The notes below the pieces were generated by a model. That model worked only from the letters and a program-made list of their open reading frames with translations, was not told the DNA's origin and did no database searches. Shown piece by piece: positions 10,001 to 13,509 of a DNA stretch of 13,509 bases (positions are counted from its first letter, which is position 1; every line of letters starts with the position of its first letter). Source of the stretch: Ophryocystis elektroscirrha (Eukaryota > Apicomplexa > Conoidasida > Neogregarinorida > Ophryocystidae); contig JAQIFP010000053.1 in assembly GCA_030141585.1 (NCBI GenBank), forward strand, positions 1 through 13,509, in the 5' to 3' direction. The position numbers and the translations under genes were made by a program.

Positions 10001-10681
10001 TTTTTGTATGTATATCATTTCCTTACGTGTAGTGTGTTTTTAGTTTACAATTACATCTGACTATAATTAAATATGCTATTTTCAATTTATTACTAATAAA
10101 ATATTTATTATTAAACTTTTTTGTATGGTGTATCATATGATTATATAACGTGTATATATACTAAAGTATTACATGCATCGATTTGACTTACCTATATATA
10201 CATTCGATGTATAATATTAATAATTAATATTATAAAATAATTAATCAAAATACTAGATTAATATTTAATCTATACAAACATAATGTCTAATAATATTATA
10301 TTATCATATACGTATCTATTTGTATACTAAATTTCTTTAAAATCAAGTATACTTTATATACTCTTTGTACTATCAATTTATTACTCTGATATCTTCGGCA
10401 AAATCTAGACCTTGAGTGCAAGACTTCCTATTAAAGGGCACTGTATTAGGAGGGCAACCTATAACAGTTTCGGGAATTGTCAGGTTTAAATTTTCTAGCA
10501 CAAGTAAAGGAAGCTTATCAATGACTGATCGACTTATGTTCCATGTTGGTTGTAAGACATCTCTAACAGATTGTCGTAAATAGTTTACAGCATCAAGAAT
10601 TAATGTTATTTCTGAATCGCATTCATTTATATTTTGAGCAACTAACAATCCTGAAAATACTACTATACTAAAAAAAAACAT
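7050..10681 (-). CDS. Secreted cysteine-rich oocyst-wall-like (COWP/OWP-type) protein
   Basis: Three exons on the minus strand: 10681-10385, 9878-9630 and 9311-7050. Both introns (506 and 318 nt) are phase 0, and the product is 935 aa. Residues 1-16 (MFFFSIVVFSGLLVAQ) form a signal peptide. A first cysteine block (~76-323) repeats a CPxx[YFTH]..x(5-10)C pattern: CPPNTVPFNRKSC, CPDGHRIAIKPGSGPC, CDPPFVLSTDQSNC, CPANYVPDFRN.., CPNNN. A second block (~555-627) has CPNNYKLRKDGTC and CPNNFALDQL. This resembles coccidian and Cryptosporidium oocyst-wall proteins, which crosslink through disulfides. There are 26 cysteines in all. Between and after the blocks come long Asn/Thr/Pro-rich linkers with about 22 N-x-S/T sequons in the whole protein. 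A basic stretch (RKRKYNRFK) lies near ~807-816 and there is no C-terminal membrane anchor. Assignment is by cysteine pattern only; another cysteine-rich secreted adhesin is possible. Confidence 0.72.
9312..9629 (-). other. Intron 2 of the oocyst-wall-like gene, with TTAA repeat
   Basis: A 318-nt phase-0 intron (donor GAG|gtaatt, acceptor gaatag|GGT). It contains a (TTAA)n/(AATT)n run at about 9579-9615 near its 5' end and nothing with coding character. Splicing joins cysteine-rich sequence SCRE to GELTEEGEC. Confidence 0.8.
9879..10384 (-). other. Intron 1 of the oocyst-wall-like gene
   Basis: A 506-nt phase-0 intron (donor AGA|gtaata, acceptor ttttag|GGT). It is AT-rich throughout and non-coding, and contains a perfect 30-bp palindrome at 9923-9952. 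Splicing joins FAEDIR to GTCEQNGAMF, keeping the cysteine-repeat register. Confidence 0.8.
9923..9952. repeat. Perfect 30-bp palindrome
   Basis: Each 15-nt arm reads atatatattctttat, and the sequence equals its own reverse complement. A partial third copy of the arm (atattctttata) follows at about 9960. It lies in an intron. Confidence 0.85.
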
Positions 10682-11046
10682 TTAATATATACAAGTAAGT
10701 AAAATTAACCGAGAGGATCAACAAACAAGACTTTTTTTTTTTCATACTATCCAAAAATTCGGATTTATATACAAATTCATAAAACGTCAACTATTAAGCA
10801 AGATACTATGCAGAATGCAATGATTTAACATATTTTAATATTGTATGTTCATGAAACTCAAAAAAATTGAAATTTACAAAAGTTTTATATATATTATTCG
10901 ATTTAATACATACAAAAATATAGTGGTAAAAAATTTCAAAAACGACTAACTTAATTATTCAGTACGCAACGCCTACGCTAAATATATCAAAAAAAAAGAT
11001 TTCAAAGTTTAATTTACATGAAAGAAAAATGACCAAACAAATACTG
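10682..11046. other. Gene-free AT-rich region upstream of the oocyst-wall-like gene
   Basis: 365 bp with many A/T homopolymers. By position it holds the 3' end of the 125-aa gene and the promoter of the oocyst-wall-like gene, both on the minus strand. I see no exon of coding character here. Confidence 0.5.
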
Positions 11047-11424
11047 TCAGTTGTATACAGTATATTTATGTAATTTAAAATCAGTTTTGAGAGATTGAAG
11101 ATGGTTCAATAGTTGATAATAACATGACAAAATAAACAGAAACACGGATTTTATCATCTTCTGTAACCGTTCTGGTACCATATCCTTGATCGAAAAAAAA
11201 ACATATGCCTTATGGTCTTCTATGTTCTTGGAAGTATACTCAACTATACTTTTGTATTGAAATTGAAAACTTTCAGGCAACAATTTTGTATAGAACGCTT
11301 CAAACATAAATTTTGTGATATATAAATATACAATCACTATTGCGTTCAAATACACATTCCATAACTGTGTTACAACACCCCCAACATCTTGTTTTCGAGA
11401 AACTGTATTATTATTGTCCTTCAT
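11047..11424 (-). CDS. Hypothetical 125-aa membrane protein
   Basis: I do not recognise it. It is a single open exon of 125 codons plus TGA, with an in-frame TAA 12-14 nt upstream of the ATG. After a short polar N-terminus with NNT and a basic SRKQDVGG, a hydrophobic helix spans ~21-46 (VTQLWNVYLNAIVIVYLYIT). A mixed region follows (LLPESFQFQYKSIVEYTS, HKAYVFFSIKDMVPERLQKM). A second hydrophobic helix lies at ~92-104 (SVFLFILSCYYQL), before a basic tail. Its base composition is visibly less AT-rich than its flanks, which supports coding. It has no signal-peptide cleavage site, cysteine repeat or known catalytic motif. It may be a small two-helix membrane or lipid-surface protein. An unseen additional exon cannot be excluded. 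Confidence 0.55.
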   Translation of the reverse strand: MKDNNNTVSRKQDVGGVVTQLWNVYLNAIVIVYLYITKFMFEAFYTKLLPESFQFQYKSIVEYTSKNIEDHKAYVFFSIKDMVPERLQKMIKSVFLFILSCYYQLLNHLQSLKTDFKLHKYTVYN

Positions 11425-12092
11425 TATTATTATTTACAAACTGGTAGGTTTACTAACAGACTTTTAAAAAAAAAAAACATTACATGAAAACTAACTTATA
11501 CCTTAAAGAATTGTGTGAATAATTACACATTCAACTACCTAGTAGTATTTGGAAAATCTTAAATAATTTATTTCACTTAACTTGTCTCAAAAATTCGCTA
11601 CAATTATATATATGCTTGACATTTATATATTTTGCTAAAAAAAAACCTAATTAATTTTTTTTTTTAAATATTCTTAATAATGTGTAAGAACTCAAAAATA
11701 TTATTTCTACATTTTTTACTTAATTATTTTTGCTCGACGTTCTACTTGGTTGAGCGATGAAAAATTGCAAACTACAAATATTATTATTTGAATTTAACGA
11801 CATTGTCTTATTTTAAAAATAATGGGTTTTTATTTCCGATTGTTAAAGAATAATTATTTTACGTTTGAATTCAGTAAAAAAAAGAGTTATTTTTTTACAA
11901 AAATATAATTATATCTATCTATAAGAATTTTTCCGAAAAAATTTCAATTTTCAAGTAATAACTACATAATGTTGTATGCATTATGCAAAAAAAAAATACT
12001 TATAAATCTCTAAATGCAAAAATTTGGGTCTTTACTTTTCGAAGCATTATAATAAACTAAAGTTTCTGAATAAATCTAGATTGTTTAAATTT
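11425..12092. other. Gene-free AT-rich region
   Basis: 668 bp between two minus-strand genes. It shows long A and T homopolymers (for example about 11466-11478, 11655-11666 and 11987-11998), dense stops in all frames and no RNA gene I can recognise. It must contain the 3' end of the downstream-coordinate gene and the promoter of the 125-aa gene. Confidence 0.6.
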
Positions 12093-13403
12093 TTATATAT
12101 TGTGAGAATATTTTTTAGTGATCTCCATTAAAAAACAGTCATCTTTATATGCTTTAACGTTATATATTAGAATATCATCTAAGGAATTTTGTGCTTCTTG
12201 AACCTAAAATATATATGTTTTATGTATTTACAAAAACCCTCTAAATTCAACTTAGTATATATATATAACATTACTTATTTATATTATTTATTGATATTAT
12301 TTATTAATATTATTTAATAATAAAAACTTAGTTTATCAATTTACTATTTGTTATATACACAAAACTATTTAATTTTTAAGAAAAATATAACATTTAGCTT
12401 ATTATTTAAATATTAAATAAAATATTGAATGATTATTGATCTAAATAATTACCGAGCGAGTTTCGATGATTTTGACTTTGTCATCCGTACGAATACGGGT
12501 AGTTATAATAGCATTATAAGAAGTTTTAGTAGTTGAAGTCCACTTGCCAATAAAAGAATTATTTTCTTCCATAGGAATAGCAGTAAGGTGTACATATATC
12601 ATATACCGCTTATTAAAAATTGCGCTAGTTAGTATTTTCAATGTATCTTTATTTTCTAATTCAATTTCTATATGTGACAAAGCTCTTTCAGCTAACTATT
12701 TACAATTATAATATCTTTCTTTTGCTTACTTTACGAATTATCCAATTCACGCCTAATAGAGACAACATTGATTCGAGTGATTCCGAACCATTTTTATGTT
12801 GAATCCATTCTCCAGACATACGATGAACTAACTAATTTAATTTAATATGCAGCGATAAAATACCTTTTTATTTATGGAAGAAATAGCAGGAGGAAATTTC
12901 TCATTTATATTTACCTCTTTCCGATGGAATAAAACATTATATTTCTTAGGTAACCATAGAGCCAAATTACTACAACAAATCTGAGTATTAAAATAAATAA
13001 TTATTTATTTAAAATGATTATTGCTAATAATTTTTATTAATAAAAATTTATATATATATGATTTTTATTTAATTTGGTTCAAATTAATAGTGCATAAAAT
13101 TATATACTTAGAAAAACTACTTACCTTATATATGTTAATTGAAGTTATAGACTCCATTGAGTATAATAGCAAGCAAACATTAATAATTAATATAAATACA
13201 TAATTTAGCGTAAATCCTAATAATATTTGTATAATTGAAAAAACGCAAAGTCTGCTTCTGAAATTGTATTTTAATAAATACGGAATAGGTAATAGTTTTT
13301 CCATTCTTTGCTCTATTGTATTTTGCGTATATACGATGTGCAACATGAGAAATAAACTTGATTTATTAAAACCCCATAAACTACAATATAAAGAAAAACC
13401 AAT
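12093..13403 (-). CDS. Membrane protein with possible lipocalin/FABP-like C-terminal domain (5' partial)
   Basis: Five exons on the minus strand, all phase 0: 13403-13125, 12980-12864, 12831-12730, 12695-12453 and 12203-12093 (TAA), giving 283 residues. The first listed exon follows a strong polypyrimidine-AG acceptor at 13404-13418, so more exons lie outside the window, unless the ATG at 13346 is the start. The N-terminal part is hydrophobic, with one or two TM segments (SIIQILLGF.., NYVFILIINVCLLLY). The C-terminal ~150 residues start with MSGEWIQHKNGSESLESMLS, then LLGVNWIIRKLAERAL, then alternating beta-strand-like stretches (HIEIELENKDTLKI, YMIYVHLTAI, YNAIITTRIRTDDKVKI). This resembles a cytosolic fatty-acid-binding or lipocalin-like beta barrel, inferred from pattern only. 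Introns are 144, 32, 34 and 249 nt. A donor at 12914 (GAG|gtaaat) could give a shorter exon 2. Confidence 0.62.
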
Positions 13404-13509
13404 CTAAAAAAAAAACATATAATTTAATATATAATATATTTATATATTATTATTTATATATATAAAAAAATAAATTTATATATATACATATACTATATAC
13501 ATATACTGT
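13404..13509 (-). other. AT-repeat end of window, probably an intron
   Basis: Poly-A (minus-strand polypyrimidine) followed by TA/TATT repeats up to the window edge. It is best read as the 3' end of an intron preceding the first visible exon of the minus-strand membrane protein. Confidence 0.5.

Noticed and set aside
13021..13203. 60-codon plus-strand frame
   Set aside because: Overlaps the exon and intron of the minus-strand membrane protein and is low-complexity Ile/Leu/Asn.
1..13509. tRNA, rRNA, transposon, viral or CRISPR features
   Set aside because: Looked for B-box-like motifs, transposase or reverse-transcriptase motifs and spaced repeats; none seen. The only repeats are AT micro- and minisatellites.

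Overview
This is a very AT-rich nuclear window from a protist, most likely an apicomplexan parasite with an oocyst stage. The reasons are extreme A+T outside exons, many short GT-AG introns, and a secreted cysteine-rich protein with repeats like those of oocyst-wall proteins (COWP/OWP). The high intron density argues against Cryptosporidium itself, whose genes have few introns. Genus cannot be settled from sequence alone. No tRNA, rRNA, CRISPR or transposon was recognised.

Layout, left to right: (1) 1-455, AT/TG simple repeat containing a 173-bp-period tandem duplication. (2) 464-765 (-), a small two-exon gene of unknown function, divergent from (3) SLU7 (+, 1342-3583), a second-step splicing factor whose single 853-bp intron is filled with minisatellite. 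(4) MCTS1 (+, 3815-5247), six exons, 181 aa, a PUA-domain translation re-initiation and recycling factor. (5) A multi-exon four-transmembrane protein (+, 5431-6941). (6) A convergent oocyst-wall-like secreted protein (-, 10681-7050), three exons, 935 aa. (7) A 125-aa membrane protein (-, 11424-11047). (8) The 3' part of a membrane protein with a possible lipocalin/FABP-like C-terminal domain (-, 13403-12093), whose 5' end lies outside the window.

Exon structures were built by hand. I joined open frames at GT..AG sites, required phase to be kept, and for SLU7 and MCTS1 used alignment to the remembered family pattern. The + strand genes cover mRNA splicing and translation (housekeeping) plus a membrane protein. 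The - strand block holds secreted or membrane proteins. They do not form an obvious pathway.

The clearest unusual traits are a class of introns only 30-38 nt long coexisting with long AT-repeat introns; a minisatellite inside a splicing-factor gene; a 33-nt segment in the four-TM gene that reads either as intron or as coding; and the oocyst-wall-like protein, with two separated cysteine blocks and about 22 N-glycosylation sequons. I did not find a convincing novel multi-gene system.
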